The position numbers and the translations under genes were made by a program. This document shows positions 1-10,599 of a stretch of 64,000 nucleotides of DNA, piece after piece. The notes below the pieces were generated by a model. It was not told where the DNA came from. It made no database searches and saw nothing but the letters and a program-made list of their open reading frames with translations. Source of the stretch: Adiantum capillus-veneris. Taxonomy: Eukaryota > Streptophyta > Polypodiopsida > Polypodiales > Pteridaceae. Numbering within the stretch: position 1 is the stretch's first letter; every line of letters begins with the position of its first letter. The stretch is taken from positions 83,013,525 through 83,077,524 of the forward strand of contig CM043958.1 of assembly GCA_014529385.2 (NCBI GenBank). The letters run 5' to 3'.

Positions 1-668
1 ATCTTCCCCACGTTAAGAAACTGAAGCCAAAAGGTGCCGTTAAATATTTCCAAATTGATAGATTTCATGTCTTTAAAAGTTAGAACCACCATCTTAGAAC
101 CACCATCATGTCCAAACTATATAAAGACCCTGAGCTAGTCTCAGCTCTTCGAGCCTTCTCAATGGAGAAGTGAAATTTGGGCTACCACAATTTGCACAGA
201 TGGGTGGAGCCGGGGAGATGCCAATAGAGGAGGAACACTTAGATCCACAATCCAACCTAGATGAGAACCTTGTTATAGAAATACCTGCTAACAATTTGGG
301 ACAATACTTTGAGGGTGATGAATCCAATGCGACCATACCAATCACTACTAAGGGATTAACTGTGAAGGGAATCCTTGATGGTGGCACTGGGGTTATCATT
401 GTGACTAAAAATTGATGGGAAACTATGGAAAGACATCACCTTGCGACCACAACCATAGTAGTGAAGATGGCCAATGGGTCTATTGTTAAACCTATTGGGA
501 TGCTAGAAGATCTCAAGATCAAGGTCTTTGGACATAAAATAAGAGTTACCTTCATTGTTATGGATTTCTCCAAGCACACTATGGCATCTGAGATGATCTG
601 AGAATGTCCTTTCATGAGGGAAGAAAAAATGGTGCATGATTGGTCTAAAAACCATGTCTACTTACAGT
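1..668 (+). pseudogene. Gypsy-0 protease-region fragment
   Basis: Translation from about 170 to 415 aligns closely with the Gypsy-1 protease region: G-L-P-Q-F-A-Q, then an acidic spacer, Q-Y-F-E-G-D-E-S-N-A-T and the active-site segment G-I-L-D-G-G-T-G-V at about 368-394. The catalytic triplet is D-G-G, as in Gypsy-1, not the usual D-S/T-G. A TGA at about 414-416 replaces the codon that is Cys in Gypsy-1, and a second TGA lies at about 598-600. The stretch after the first stop still reads as retropepsin (V-K-M-A-N-G, then L-K-I-K-V-F-G-H-K). It is a dead fragment of the polyprotein, cut at 668 by Copia-A. Confidence 0.8.
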
Positions 669-860
669 TGAAGGAGTACGAGCGGAAGTGCGACGCGAGA
701 GAGAGTGCGAGAAGAAGAGCACGACAATATGGTGAACTCGCTCTACTGTAATGTGTAGAGCATAGTGAGTTCTTATTAGGTTTTTACAAAAGAATATGTG
801 TACATACCTGGCGGCCCACCCACTTACCTGGGCAACCACATTGGGATTTATACCCCAACA
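669..860 (-). repeat. Copia-A 3' LTR
   Basis: 192-bp long terminal repeat, TG at 669-670 and CA at 859-860. It is the 3' LTR because the element is on the minus strand. Next to it at 861-877 is a purine-rich minus-strand tract (AAGTGGAAGGT), the probable plus-strand primer. Confidence 0.93.
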
Positions 861-949
861 ACCTTCCACTTAAAGTCCAATGTGGTACTTTAAGTGTGAG
901 AGAAGCTACTATACAATCTAATATACAAGAGATGTAGAGAAGTGATGTA

Positions 950-2379
950 CTACCCTACACCTAACTGCTTGCGAAAATGCGCAAAGCTCTCTGAGGGAAA
1001 TCCTTTTGTAAGTAGATCAACAGGATTTTCTGTGGTGTGAACTTTGACAAGCTGAAGTTGCTTATCCTCGAGCATTTCCCTGATGAAATGATACTTCACA
1101 TCCACATGCTTTGTCTTTGAGTGATAGACTGGATTTCGAGCCAATTGTATAGCACTTTGACTATCACAATATAACACAGGCATCTCTTCTTTGATTCCCA
1201 AATCTGTTACTAGTCGATTAAGCCAAATTGATTCTTTGCATGCCTCTGATGTTGCAACATATTCAGCCTCTGTAGTAGACTGAGTAACACAATCTTGTAA
1301 TCTAGAACGCCATGATACTGCTCCACCAGCCAATGTAAAGACATACCCTGACGTAGACCTTCGGTTGTCTAAGTCACCTGCATAATCTGAGTCTGTAAAA
1401 CCCTTTACACTTAGCTCCAGACTCCCATAGCATATACGCATACTCTTTGTAGCTTTCAGGTATCTCAATATTCCTTTCACTGCCTCCCAATGTTTCTTGC
1501 CTGGGTTTGACATGTATCGACTTACTACTCCCACTGCAAATGCAATGTCTGGGCGAGTAGCAATCATTGCATACATCAAACTACCCACTGCAGACGCATA
1601 TGGAATCTTATCCATTTCAGCCTGTTCTTCCTCAGACACAGGACAATCTTGTTTGCTAAGTTTCACATATGGTGGCAATGGAACACTCAGTGCCTTTCCC
1701 TTCTCCATATTGAAACGTTGCAAAACCTTGTCAATATACTCTGTTTGAGATAACCAAATCAACTTCTTTGATCTGTCTCTCTCAATGTGCATACCAAGTA
1801 TATGACTTGCCTCACCCATGTCTTTCATGTCAAACGATTTTGCCATCTTTGACTTCAAAGCTGAATTTCTTCCAAGTGCTTGCCAGCAATCAACATGTCA
1901 TCCACATACAAAATAAGGATCAGCCAACTACCATCCTTAGCCTTCTTTGTATATAGACAATGATCGAACTCACTACGTTTGTAGCCTTGAGAAAGCATAA
2001 ACTTGTGGAATTTATGGTACCATGCCCTCGGTGATTGTTTTAAGCCATAAAGACTCTTTAACAACTGGCATACCCAATCTTCCTTGCCTTTCTCAACAAA
2101 CCCTTCTGGCTGCTGCATGTAAATTTCCACATCTAAATCACCATGCAAGAACGTTGTCTTGACATCCATTTGGTGCAACACCAAATCTAATATGGCAACC
2201 AATGCAAGAAAGCATCTCAATGTAGTCATCTTGACCACCGGAGAGAAGACTTCATCAAAGTCAATGCCTTGTTCTTGCTTAAAGCCCTTGGCAACAAGCC
2301 TTGCTTTGTACTTTGGCTGAATATCATGAGCGGTGATCTTATACCTGTAAACCCATTTACAAGGTAGAGCCTTTTTGCC
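950..2379 (-). pseudogene. Copia-A reverse transcriptase and RNase H, broken
   Basis: The RT-RNase H end of the Copia polyprotein. It follows the upstream gag-integrase frame after a single in-frame TAG (2377-2379), just before the conserved K-W-V-Y of RT. RT motifs seen: F-D-E-V-F-S-P-V, H-Q-M-D-V-K-T-T-F-L-H-G, L-K-Q-S-P-R-A-W, and the catalytic Y-V-D-D at about 1893-1904. A frameshift near 1855-1860 moves reading to the frame that runs to 950, with D-M-G-E-A-S-H-I-L-G-M, F-T-D-S-D-Y-A-G-D (RNase H), S-T-T-E-A-E-Y and K-H-V-D-V-K-Y-H-F. One nonsense codon and one indel are enough to inactivate it. The motifs are otherwise well kept. Confidence 0.92.
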
Positions 2380-4524
2380 CTATGGTAATTTAACTAGCTT
2401 CCAAGTCTTGTTTTTATGCAGAGCTGTCATCTCTGACTGCATGGCCAATTGCCAATTCCCGGAGTCCTTCATTTGCACTGCTTCCTTGTAACATGAAGGC
2501 TCATCGCAATCAGTCAACATGACATAGTTCATAGATGGAACAAACCTATCAGGAGGTCGCGTGACACGTTCAGATCTACGCACAATAGGTGGCTCTGGCT
2601 CAGCCACAACCTGTGGTTCCACTCTATCCTGTCCTTGCTCCTCTTGAGCCCTGACATTTTGTCTTGCACGTGCAGGTCCATCTTCTTGGAAGACAACTCT
2701 TTTAATCTCCTCAACCCTCTCTGGTTTAGAATGATATTTGGATTCATTAAAGTGAACATCATTGCTGCGGACAACCTTTCTGGATTCGGGATCCCAAAGT
2801 CTGTACCCCATCTCACCAGAATTACCATAGCCTAGAAAGATGCACTTTCTACTCTTTGGCTCAAGTTTGTTCCTAAATTCCTTTGGAACGTGAGTATATG
2901 CCTCACATCCAAAGACTCTGAGATGCTTGTATGAGGGCATTTTTCCTGACCATACCATCTCTGGCACTGAATCCTTCTGCAAAACCTTGCTAGGAGATCT
3001 ATTTACAAGATGAACAACTGTTGATACAGCTTCAGCCCAAAACCCATTTGGCAGCTGTGCATTAGACAACATACTTCTGACCTTCTCTTGTATGGTCCTA
3101 TTCATCCTCTCAGCAACACCATTTTGAGGAGGATTGTAAGGAGCAGTAAGTTCACGTTTTATACCTTTTGACTCACAAAAGTCCTGAAAGGCCTTTGAAA
3201 CATACTCTCCACCATTGTCAGTGCGTAAGCATTTAAGCTTCTTGCCACTCTGATTCTCCACAAGTGTCACAAACGTTTTGAAAACACTAAACGCTTCATC
3301 CTTGTGCTTGAGAAAGTAAACCCATACTTTCCTCGAGTAATCATCTATAAATGTCATAAAGTAAGAAGCTCCCCCTAGAGATAGGTTAGGCATAGGTCCA
3401 CACAAATCACTATGAACAAGTGCCAACTGTGTATCTCTTCTACTGCTTCTATGCTTATGTGGATGCTGTGTTTGGTTACCATACAGACAATGTTCACAGA
3501 ATTCAAAATCATTAAATGAAAAGCCAGGCAAATAACCAGAACGAGACAAGATTTCCTTTCCCTTCTTGGACATATGTCCTAACCGGCTATGCCACAAAGA
3601 AACGTTCGGCTGCTCGGTTACATTGATTACATTTTTAGAGACATTTGATACATAAATCATGTAAAGTCCTCCAGACTTTACTCCATGTGCTATTGTCATA
3701 GAACCCTTGGATATCTTCCACATGTTCTGTCCAAAAGTGGTGACGTAGCCAGCATCATCAAGTAAACCTGTGCTGATCAAGCTCTTTGTAATTGCGGGAA
3801 CATGTCTCACATTCTTCAGCGTGAAAGAAGAGCCATTCTGAAACTTCAATTGAACATCTCCAACACCTAAGATCTCACATGTCTGCCCATTGCCTAGCCG
3901 AACATGATCTTTAGTGGTCACATAAGAGGTAAACCACTCCTTGTTTGGAGACACATGAAGTGATGCCCCTGAGTCTATAATCCAGTCACTCAGTGCATTT
4001 CCATCAGATGCTGTAAGAAGAGTTGAGTCCATTGTATTCTTCAAGAAGTAGATGTCTCCTGACACTAGACTGTCATCCTCTGCAACAGTGTTTGTCACAT
4101 TTATTTCTTGAATCTTCACTGAGGACTTGTTCTTCTCACCATGGTCTTCAGCTTTCTCTTTGCCTTTTTCTGCTTTCCATTCTTTGCAGTCTACCAGCTT
4201 CTTAAGCCAGTATACCTGTGAAGCTGCACTCTGCTTCTCATAAAGATCACTCAGCTTTAACCATGCTTGATAAGCCGACATCTCGTTTGCTACATTGAAG
4301 TAAACACTTTCTGCGAAAGTCAACATAATGGTAGAAAGTGCCAATTCATCCATTTCGCTCCATTCATCTTCGTCCATATCTTCTGGTTTTATCCCCTTGA
4401 GCTTTATAGGTTTAATCTCCTTCTTTTGTACCAACACGTGCCAAATCTGCTGCTTCCACAATGGGAAATTGGTTCCATCCATCTTCTTGATATTGTAAAG
4501 AGCACTGTCCTGTGATCCAGCCAT
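2380..4524 (-). CDS. Copia-A gag (shortened), protease and integrase ORF
   Basis: A 714-residue frame starting at ATG 4524 (M-A-G-S-Q-D-S). The first 110 residues or so are the N-terminal Copia gag domain (M-D-G-T-N-F-P-L-W-K, L-S-D-L-Y-E-K-Q). The expected middle and C-terminal gag with its C-C-H-C zinc knuckle are missing: the frame passes through a short Lys/Glu-rich stretch straight to protease (W-I-I-D-S-G-A-S-L-H-V-S). Integrase follows, with its H-H-C-C zinc region (W-H-S-R-L-G-H-M, C-E-H-C-L-Y-G) and D-D-E core (H-S-D-L-C-G-P-M, R-T-D-N-G-G-E-Y, Q-N-G-V-A-E-R). The frame ends at a TAG at the RT boundary. Loss of the knuckle should abolish RNA packaging without help from another copy. 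Confidence 0.92.
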   Translation of the reverse strand: MAGSQDSALYNIKKMDGTNFPLWKQQIWHVLVQKKEIKPIKLKGIKPEDMDEDEWSEMDELALSTIMLTFAESVYFNVANEMSAYQAWLKLSDLYEKQSAASQVYWLKKLVDCKEWKAEKGKEKAEDHGEKNKSSVKIQEINVTNTVAEDDSLVSGDIYFLKNTMDSTLLTASDGNALSDWIIDSGASLHVSPNKEWFTSYVTTKDHVRLGNGQTCEILGVGDVQLKFQNGSSFTLKNVRHVPAITKSLISTGLLDDAGYVTTFGQNMWKISKGSMTIAHGVKSGGLYMIYVSNVSKNVINVTEQPNVSLWHSRLGHMSKKGKEILSRSGYLPGFSFNDFEFCEHCLYGNQTQHPHKHRSSRRDTQLALVHSDLCGPMPNLSLGGASYFMTFIDDYSRKVWVYFLKHKDEAFSVFKTFVTLVENQSGKKLKCLRTDNGGEYVSKAFQDFCESKGIKRELTAPYNPPQNGVAERMNRTIQEKVRSMLSNAQLPNGFWAEAVSTVVHLVNRSPSKVLQKDSVPEMVWSGKMPSYKHLRVFGCEAYTHVPKEFRNKLEPKSRKCIFLGYGNSGEMGYRLWDPESRKVVRSNDVHFNESKYHSKPERVEEIKRVVFQEDGPARARQNVRAQEEQGQDRVEPQVVAEPEPPIVRRSERVTRPPDRFVPSMNYVMLTDCDEPSCYKEAVQMKDSGNWQLAMQSEMTALHKNKTWKLVKLP

Positions 4525-5608
4525 AGCTACACTTCACAGTAGTTTACTTTCCTGGGAAAAATTCGGCAAAGTTTCCCCTGTAAATTGACCTCTGAACCAA
4601 TATCAACCTGTCAAATGAACCAAGAAAGCTTCAGATTATGCAAAAATTTTGGCAGAGTCTCCTTTGTAAAATGGCTCTGGTGTACTAAAAACAGACCAAA
4701 AAACAGCTCAAAAAACCAATGTCTCTCTAACACTGTAAGCTGGGGGTAAACCTGTCCTGCACCTATACTGTCTCTGACTGTCCTGTCACTGTCCTGTAAG
4801 CATAGACTCCGACAATTCCTCAACGGCAGTAAAGCAAAGATGCAATCCCAACTGTCTAACTCACAGTCAATACATCCTAGCTGCCTATCTAAGGGTGCTC
4901 GAGGGATCGCTCCAAGACTTGTATCACCGAAAGGATCTCAACATTCGAGAATCCCCCAGCTCAATAAAACCTCACTCGACCCTCAACAAAGGCTGCAGTA
5001 AATCTGACAGTACATAGACTTCCCACAAAGTCATACATCCACAAATTTCCCACTGTATGTTGTAACCGCTGCGGCGGTTGTTTGCTGCGTGACTCACAGC
5101 CAGCAAACCCTCAACAGACATACATCATCTCTGACAATACATCCCATGTGGAAGTACCTGCAATGCCAGGATGAAATCTGGAATATCAAGCAGCAAACAC
5201 AAGCTACCTGATGAACTAGTGGATGTCGCCTACAGTCTGTGTGTAGATGCGCCCGTGTCGTATGTGACACGTCTCCAAGAACTGTGTGCCGTCCTTCGAT
5301 GTGTAGACAGCCACAAATCAACACTCTGGGAGTGTCGATATCCTCAACACCTGCAGTCGTAGGCCGAAAACCCCAAATTTGCAGAGTCGGATCTGCACCC
5401 GCTGAGACCACGTAGTCGAAAATGGCCTGCGTAGAACTTTGTCGAAGCCGAACGGTAACCGAGATGACCTCAGAATGAATTTCTGAGCACACCCAGTCCT
5501 ACGGGCTGTCCCACAAGATTTGGGGCCGTGTCTTTGCCTGTCGAATTTCACTCCAATTTGAGCTGGTGACTCTAGCCTCCTGCAGTGTTGCCCCAAGCCT
5601 CGATTTGA
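4525..5608 (-). other. Copia-A 5' leader (noncoding)
   Basis: About 1.1 kb between the PBS and the gag ATG. No recognisable coding domain was found. Small ORFs (for example 5094-5492) show no conserved motifs and are treated as chance. Confidence 0.6.
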
Positions 5609-5620
5609 GCTCTGATACCA
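5609..5620 (-). promoter_or_regulatory. Copia-A primer-binding site (initiator tRNA-Met)
   Basis: The minus strand reads TGGTATCAGAGC two bases inside the 5' LTR. This is the standard complement to the 3' end of plant initiator tRNA-Met and primes minus-strand DNA synthesis. Confidence 0.93.
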
Positions 5621-5622
5621 GT

Positions 5623-5814
5623 TGAAGGAGTACGAGCGGAAGTGCGACGTGGGAGAGAGTGCGAGAAGAAGAGCACGACGATATGGTGAACTCGCTCTAC
5701 TGTAATGTGTAGAGCATAGTGAGTTCTTATTAGGTTTTTACAAAAGAATATGTGTACATACCTGGCGGCCCGCCCACTTACCTGGGCGACCACATTGGGC
5801 TTTATACCGCAACA
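5623..5814 (-). repeat. Copia-A 5' LTR
   Basis: 192-bp LTR starting TG (5623) and ending CA (5814), collinear with 669-860 with 7 substitutions by eye. In the minus-strand element this is the 5' LTR that would carry the promoter. Confidence 0.93.
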
Positions 5815-6099
5815 ACAGTTACAATATTCTGTCATTCGAGTGGATCTGGTAACTAGTCGAGCACATCCTCTAGGAAACAGGTTTATAATTGATCATAGAT
5901 CTAACACCACAGTTCACTCGGCCCCATTGCAGTATTGTTACACGTGTAAGCGGACACTGATGTTGAGGAAGATTCTCCTTATATGGATGTACTACCTTGG
6001 ATGATTGAGTCAGACAATGTAGATTGGGTCCACCTAGCAGCAACCATAGACACTTGGGGAAGTAGGGGGACGACCTAGTTAACACCTGAGGGGGATGAA
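5815..6099 (+). pseudogene. Gypsy-0 degraded protease-RT linker
   Basis: This continues the polyprotein after the Copia-A insertion and matches Gypsy-1 at about 31920-32215 (for example the C-Y-T-C-K and V-D-W-V-H-L-A-A-T-I-D-T-W-G segments). It carries stops, including a TAG near 6077, so it is not translated as one frame with the flanking ORFs. Confidence 0.75.
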
Positions 6100-6789
6100 A
6101 TGCCCGTACCCTTAAATATGCTACAAGCCATGCATATAGCTTCTGACAAGACTCGTCCTCATATAACAAAGAGAACATACATAGCTAGTGCTAAAAAACA
6201 GAGGCCTTGTAAGAAACGTCCCACTCACCCCAAAAAATGTAGGGAAACATGGAGGTGGATTCCTAAACGACTATTGGAAGCCCAAGGCTACTATCAAGGA
6301 AATGATCAAATCTGGGTACCAAAACGTAGATTGTGTTCTTACTTGTCACCTGACCCATGTGATCCCAATCGCGTAGCTCCAAAACGAATTGACGATCGTG
6401 GAAAGAAAAAAATCACTGAATGCTACACACCCGCTCCAGAGCTAGTTTGGGTACCGAAGAAAGAACAATTTGTTCCACCTAGCTCAGGAAGGGGGGAGTC
6501 CCATCAAGCTTCTAGCTCCTCATGTAATGCATCCATAGAGGTAAAAGCTTCTCCACAGCCTCCACCTACAATAGTGGACCTCCATGAAGCTACAAAGGAA
6601 TCCACACCTCCTAGTGTTCAAGAATCACCTGATGAACCACTTCAAGTTCGATCCTGGGAGAGTACCTTACCATCCTTGCAACTTCATGAGGCACCTAAGG
6701 TAATAGAAATGTATTGGCAAAAATTGTCACCTATTACCAACTGGAACAATTGGTTTCAAAGAGTGACGAGCACATTTCAAACAGTATGA
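6100..6789 (+). CDS. Gypsy-0 residual ORF: pol linker fused in frame to the W-x-P-K C-terminal domain
   Basis: A 229-residue frame from ATG 6100 (M-P-V-P-L-N-M). The first 17 residues or so match the linker before RT in Gypsy-1; the rest matches the extreme C terminus of the Gypsy-1 polyprotein (about 36410-37081). The join marks an internal deletion of about 4.2 kb that removed RT, RNase H, integrase and the second protease-like domain but kept the pol frame. Visible features are a basic stretch (K-K-R-P-T-H-P-K-K), three W-I/V-P-K motifs (W-R-W-I-P-K, I-W-V-P-K, V-W-V-P-K) and a Ser/Pro-rich tail ending near N-W-F-Q-R-V. Nearby parts of the same element contain stops but this frame is open. 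Function unknown; a chance survivor is possible. Confidence 0.7.
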   Translation: MPVPLNMLQAMHIASDKTRPHITKRTYIASAKKQRPCKKRPTHPKKCRETWRWIPKRLLEAQGYYQGNDQIWVPKRRLCSYLSPDPCDPNRVAPKRIDDRGKKKITECYTPAPELVWVPKKEQFVPPSSGRGESHQASSSSCNASIEVKASPQPPPTIVDLHEATKESTPPSVQESPDEPLQVRSWESTLPSLQLHEAPKVIEMYWQKLSPITNWNNWFQRVTSTFQTV

Positions 6790-8437
6790 CCTACCCAAGG
6801 AAGGGGGGAAGTCTTCATTCACGTCAGCCTATTGAATTATTGCCCTCTTACCCTTCTTTCCCTGACCTCTCAATCTCCCAATCTTGGGGAATGTATATAT
6901 AAAGCCTTATACTCACAAAAAACAAAAATAATAAAGAGCAAGAGCAATTAGCAAACGAGTATGCACAATAAAAGTCAAAACATTAACCAGACCTACACAT
7001 TCACATCCGGTACACTGAAATAGAAACCTATGTCATCAAACAAATTTGATCCTCATCACTCAAGTGATGGAGGGTAGGTAAGATTAGTACAATAGGAGTG
7101 TTTCTGTTTTAGAGTTTAGTGATTAGCAAAGTTCTTTCTTCCCACTGATGTGCCTCCTAGAGGTATTCTTTGTGTTTCCTCGTGTGTACAGGAACGTGTT
7201 GCTGTGGTTAGGATTTGGACCTTCATGGAATCTTTCTCTCGTTCACACTTCAAATCAAGTGCAATCATCAACACAAACAGGTGTTTCTTGTCCATTAGCA
7301 TTGCCCCTTATCTTTTTTGCATCCATGTTTGTCTGCTTTAATTGTAATTGATAGCATAATATTCAACGCATTTGCTTAGTATCAAACATCAAATTCAATG
7401 TAATTTTTTGTCATAATCACTTGTCTAGGTTTAAAAATCAAGCAGTTCGACTAAGCTAGTTTGACCAAGCTAGGTGTTAGAGATCTTCTCTTAATACCAT
7501 GGGGAAAGCCTTCCTAATAATCAATGGTTACTTAGGTTCTTAATCCGATTTAGGCAACATTGTGTGAAATGTACTAGGGCTTTCTAGTGAGCTTAGTCCC
7601 TATTGACCTTTAGCTTAAGTATTATAAAGGGAGTTTACGAGTGTGATGAGCCTGGGGAGGGTAACAATGTTATATAACCCCCCAAAGTTACAAAATTAAA
7701 ATGCTGAAAATAAAAAATAAAAAAAATCAAAGCGCCACAATGTAAAATCTTAAGTTGGAAGAGAAATCTCAGCTTGATCTGGTACTTCAGTCACATGTAT
7801 CGCTTATGGTACTAGAGCCCTAGAGGTTCCCAGTGTGGGCGCTTTTCCTTGAAAAGCAAAAAACCTAAGGCATACAAAATAAGCACACACATCAAAATTG
7901 AATCAATGTGAAAAGACTTTGGGGGGTCAAAGAAAAGTAAATAAGTCAAGCGATGATTTCATGAGCAAATCCTTTTATTGTAGCTTAACTACAAGGTCTT
8001 TTAGGTATAGCCTCTAGTCAGCCCTCGGACATGAAATACTTGACTCTCGTGATTAAACAACTTAATTGACCAGAGAAAATTGAGAAGCTTGCCCATGGTA
8101 TTAATAGTTGATCTTTAGTGCCTTTCGACCGTTAGATTAACGACCCCAGACTTGTTTAATTTTTTATCTTTACAGTTGTTTATGCGTTTGATTATATTGC
8201 AATTTAATGTTTATTGCTGACAAATGGTTTAAAATTTTGTTACCAATCAAATTGTCTACCTACAACTGCATATGCTTTTTAATTGTATATGAGAATGCAA
8301 TTACTGTGCCATTGTTGTTTGATTTTGCAGTGACTGAAGAAGGCTAAGGACATTCATCTCAAATGCTCTTCCACCTCGACAAACGAGCTTCAACTCAATA
8401 GCCTCCGAGGACGGAATCTACATCAAGAAGGGGGGCA
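6790..8437 (+). other. Gypsy-0 3' noncoding region with internal polypurine tract
   Basis: This is alignable over most of its length with 37082-39121 of Gypsy-1. It begins with a purine tract (AAGGAAGGGGGGAA, 6797-6810) right after the pol stop and ends with the 3' PPT (AAGAAGGGGGGCA, about 8425-8437) next to the LTR. The small ORF found in Gypsy-1 at 37329-37751 is missing here: the two copies diverge at about 7000-7130. Confidence 0.75.
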
Positions 8438-8739
8438 TGTTAACCCTCATGCACATTCCTATCACCTAAGACAGACGTCGATTATTTATTTGGTAGAGTC
8501 CAGTACCGAGCTTGTCGGTCCAATAGGAAAAGGTAAGAGTGATCGCTGATGAGAGGCGCACTCTAACTAGAACATTCAAGGGATTAGCTGGCTAAGCATG
8601 GGCGCCCAAGTGTGAATGGGGCGAGCTCATATAAAAGTCAACTAAACCTAAAATTCACTCATTCTTTCATTTGTGCAATTGAAGAGTGCTCTTGCTCCAT
8701 CTCCATCTTCTTCTTCTTCATCTCCTTGTCTGTGTGTGT

Positions 8740-8800
<61 letters not shown>

Positions 8801-9010
8801 TGATCGAGCATTGCGACGACGGCGAGGCGGTTGAGCGCGGAGTAGTGACGTCTCCCTCTTCTTCGCGGCGAGGAATCCTCCATGACAACAAGCGTAGAGC
8901 GGTGAGTGACACACCATCGTCATCTTTGAGCTTACTAGTTTAGGCTAGTTGCATGCTTGGAGCCATTTGTGGCTCGCACACAGTGTATCGGCAAGTCCCT
9001 TGCATTGACA
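8438..9010 (+). repeat. Gypsy-0 3' LTR
   Basis: 573-bp LTR starting TGTTAACCCTCA and ending TTGACA, homologous to the Gypsy-1 LTRs (26146-26756, 39122-39730) but more diverged. It contains a TATA box (CATATAAAAG, about 8630-8639) and a GT then GA microsatellite (about 8730-8801) downstream of it. It is followed by CGTGC, the candidate target duplication. Confidence 0.9.
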
Positions 9011-10269
9011 CGTGCGATAGACGCGCACATATTTCACATGGCAATGCATAGCCATTCTTGGAATTGAGATGCAACATCTCACATGGGAGAAGCAATTAGA
9101 TAAATGTTGAATATACATAGAGCATTTAATAGTCGTATGCTTAGAATTTTTTTTCTTATGTTCCAACTTAGAATAATTGACCTTCATACTTGGCCTAGGG
9201 TCTAAAATATAGTCCTTGGCCAACATGGATAATCAAACTGCCAATTCAAGTACCGATACATAAGTTGTTGGATACAATTTAGAAGCTCATAGTCCTAAAA
9301 TACTCAATATTGGTTTGAATGTTCGTTCGTAAAAATTAAGATTCAAAACAGTCAAGACGACAAAATGATGAGATTAATCTCATATAAGATGAAAAATTAC
9401 AAGAGTGGTGCCCCAAGATCTGCATTTGGATGCTACCGTTAGCTAAGTTTCTAAGAGTTTCTCTTGTTTTTATTCTATACGTGAGCACTTACTTTCTCTT
9501 ACTATGCATTCCAGATTCATTCTTCCCAAGCATGTGTGAGTAATAAGAAATTTGTGCATAATTAAACCGTGGATTCATGCTTATTGGTTAGCTTCATGTG
9601 TGTGCGCTTGTTGAGAGATATGTGTGTAGTAAGTATGGTAGGAAGATACATATGCACGTTGTCGTGCCGCTTTGCGGGCACTGTGAGAAAAAGCAATACT
9701 GAGAGACATTTGGAAGTTTTAACCACATTATGATTTATGCTAGGGTTGATTATGTCATCAGATGCTTGACATGTATGCTAACTATGGTTTTCAAAGGCCA
9801 AAAAGGCTCTAGGAGGGCCTAAAGAAGGTGATGTCTAGTAGTGCCCAAAGTGCTAATTTTATGAGCGAGATGGTGGTTCTTAAGGTGCTTTCCATGCTGG
9901 TCCGGACCGCATGACAAACGGAGCTACATAGAGAAAGATATGCCAGTGTGAGGTTGGAATGCTTTGCAGATCCCCGAGGGACTGGATAGGTACAAGTGAA
10001 TGATCAGAGCTGATGTTTGTGGATAAAGTTGAAGTGCTCAAGTTGTGGATGCTATCGGTCTTTCCAGTTTGGCAATCGGAGTCCCGGGTAGTAAGCTATG
10101 AACTGTCAAAGTTGGGACGGGGGCCGGTTCTGGGGCAGAATGGTCGAATTGGGAGATATGCCATCGAGGATTTTTGGGTGCTTATCACTGTTCTTATGAG
10201 AAGTGTGTGAAGAATGGAGTCAGCATGAGTTGATAACATGTCAATCGGGATCCGAAGGAGGAGATATGG
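9011..10269. other. Unrecognised sequence
   Basis: AT-rich sequence without a convincing ORF, RNA gene or repeat. It separates Gypsy-0 from the PPR relic. Confidence 0.5.
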
Positions 10270-10500
10270 CTTATTGAAGCTGGTCGGGATGTATGCCAAA
10301 ACTGTTGTGATCGGCAATGCTTTGATCGGTATTTACGCCAAATGTGGTGCTTTTATGAAAGCCAGTGTCTGGAAATGCTTTAGTGGATATGTATGCGAAA
10401 TGTGGGCCGTTACGAAACACTTTTTTTAAAATGCCTTGACCGACATGTAAGCCGAATGGTGTGTGTGTTTTGAAATGCACAATAAGTGCTTGACGTGCTT
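10270..10500 (+). pseudogene. Pentatricopeptide-repeat (PPR) protein relic
   Basis: Three frames contain pieces typical of plant PLS-type PPR proteins: L-V-G-M-Y-A-K (about 10280-10300), V-I-G-N-A-L-I-G-I-Y-A-K-C-G (about 10306-10350) and, in another frame, G-N-A-L-V-D-M-Y-A-K-C-G (about 10372-10407) followed by F-F-K-M-P. PPR proteins of this kind bind organelle RNA. The cores are 45-60 bp apart, not the about 105 bp of a real repeat, and stops and frameshifts follow, so this is a deleted and decayed fragment. No start or editing domain was found. Confidence 0.6.
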
Positions 10501-10599
10501 TACCGAGTGTGAAGGAGAGATCTCCTCAAATGCATTCAACTATACTTGCACTTTGGAGACGAGTGGCTGTGTGGGAACGGAGGCCAATTATTATTTTTG

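Larger units (their letters stand above)
669..5814 (-). mobile_element. Copia-A: complete but defective Ty1/Copia retrotransposon
   Basis: A full element of 5146 bp with two 192-bp LTRs (669-860 and 5623-5814), each starting TG and ending CA. The flanking duplication is ACAGT. Counting by eye, the LTRs differ at 7 of 192 positions (about 96% identity), so the insertion is not recent. It reads on the minus strand: LTR, initiator-Met tRNA PBS, a leader of about 1.1 kb, gag-protease-integrase (4524-2380), RT-RNase H (2379-950), PPT, LTR. Gag lacks its C-terminal half and zinc knuckle, one stop codon interrupts RT, and a frameshift lies near 1855. It sits inside Gypsy-0 and is therefore younger than it. 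Confidence 0.95.
1..9010 (+). mobile_element. Gypsy-0: deleted Ty3/Gypsy element (3' part), interrupted by Copia-A
   Basis: This is the 3' part of an LTR retrotransposon of the same family as Gypsy-1 (26146-39730). Bases 1-668 match Gypsy-1 around 31310-31920 (protease region), and 5815-6130 continue at about 31920-32250. The copy then jumps to the equivalent of about 36410, so roughly 4.2 kb carrying RT, RNase H and integrase is missing. The 3' noncoding part and a 3' LTR (8438-9010) follow. The 5' end lies outside the window. Copia-A (669-5814) split it, leaving the 5-bp duplication ACAGT at 664-668 and 5815-5819. The base after the LTR starts CGTGC, the expected right-hand target duplication of Gypsy-0 itself. 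The copy has in-frame stops and cannot move on its own. Confidence 0.88.

Noticed and set aside
8612-8943. Several overlapping ORFs on both strands
   Set aside because: They are translations of the GA microsatellite in the Gypsy-0 LTR (alternating R-E or S-L).
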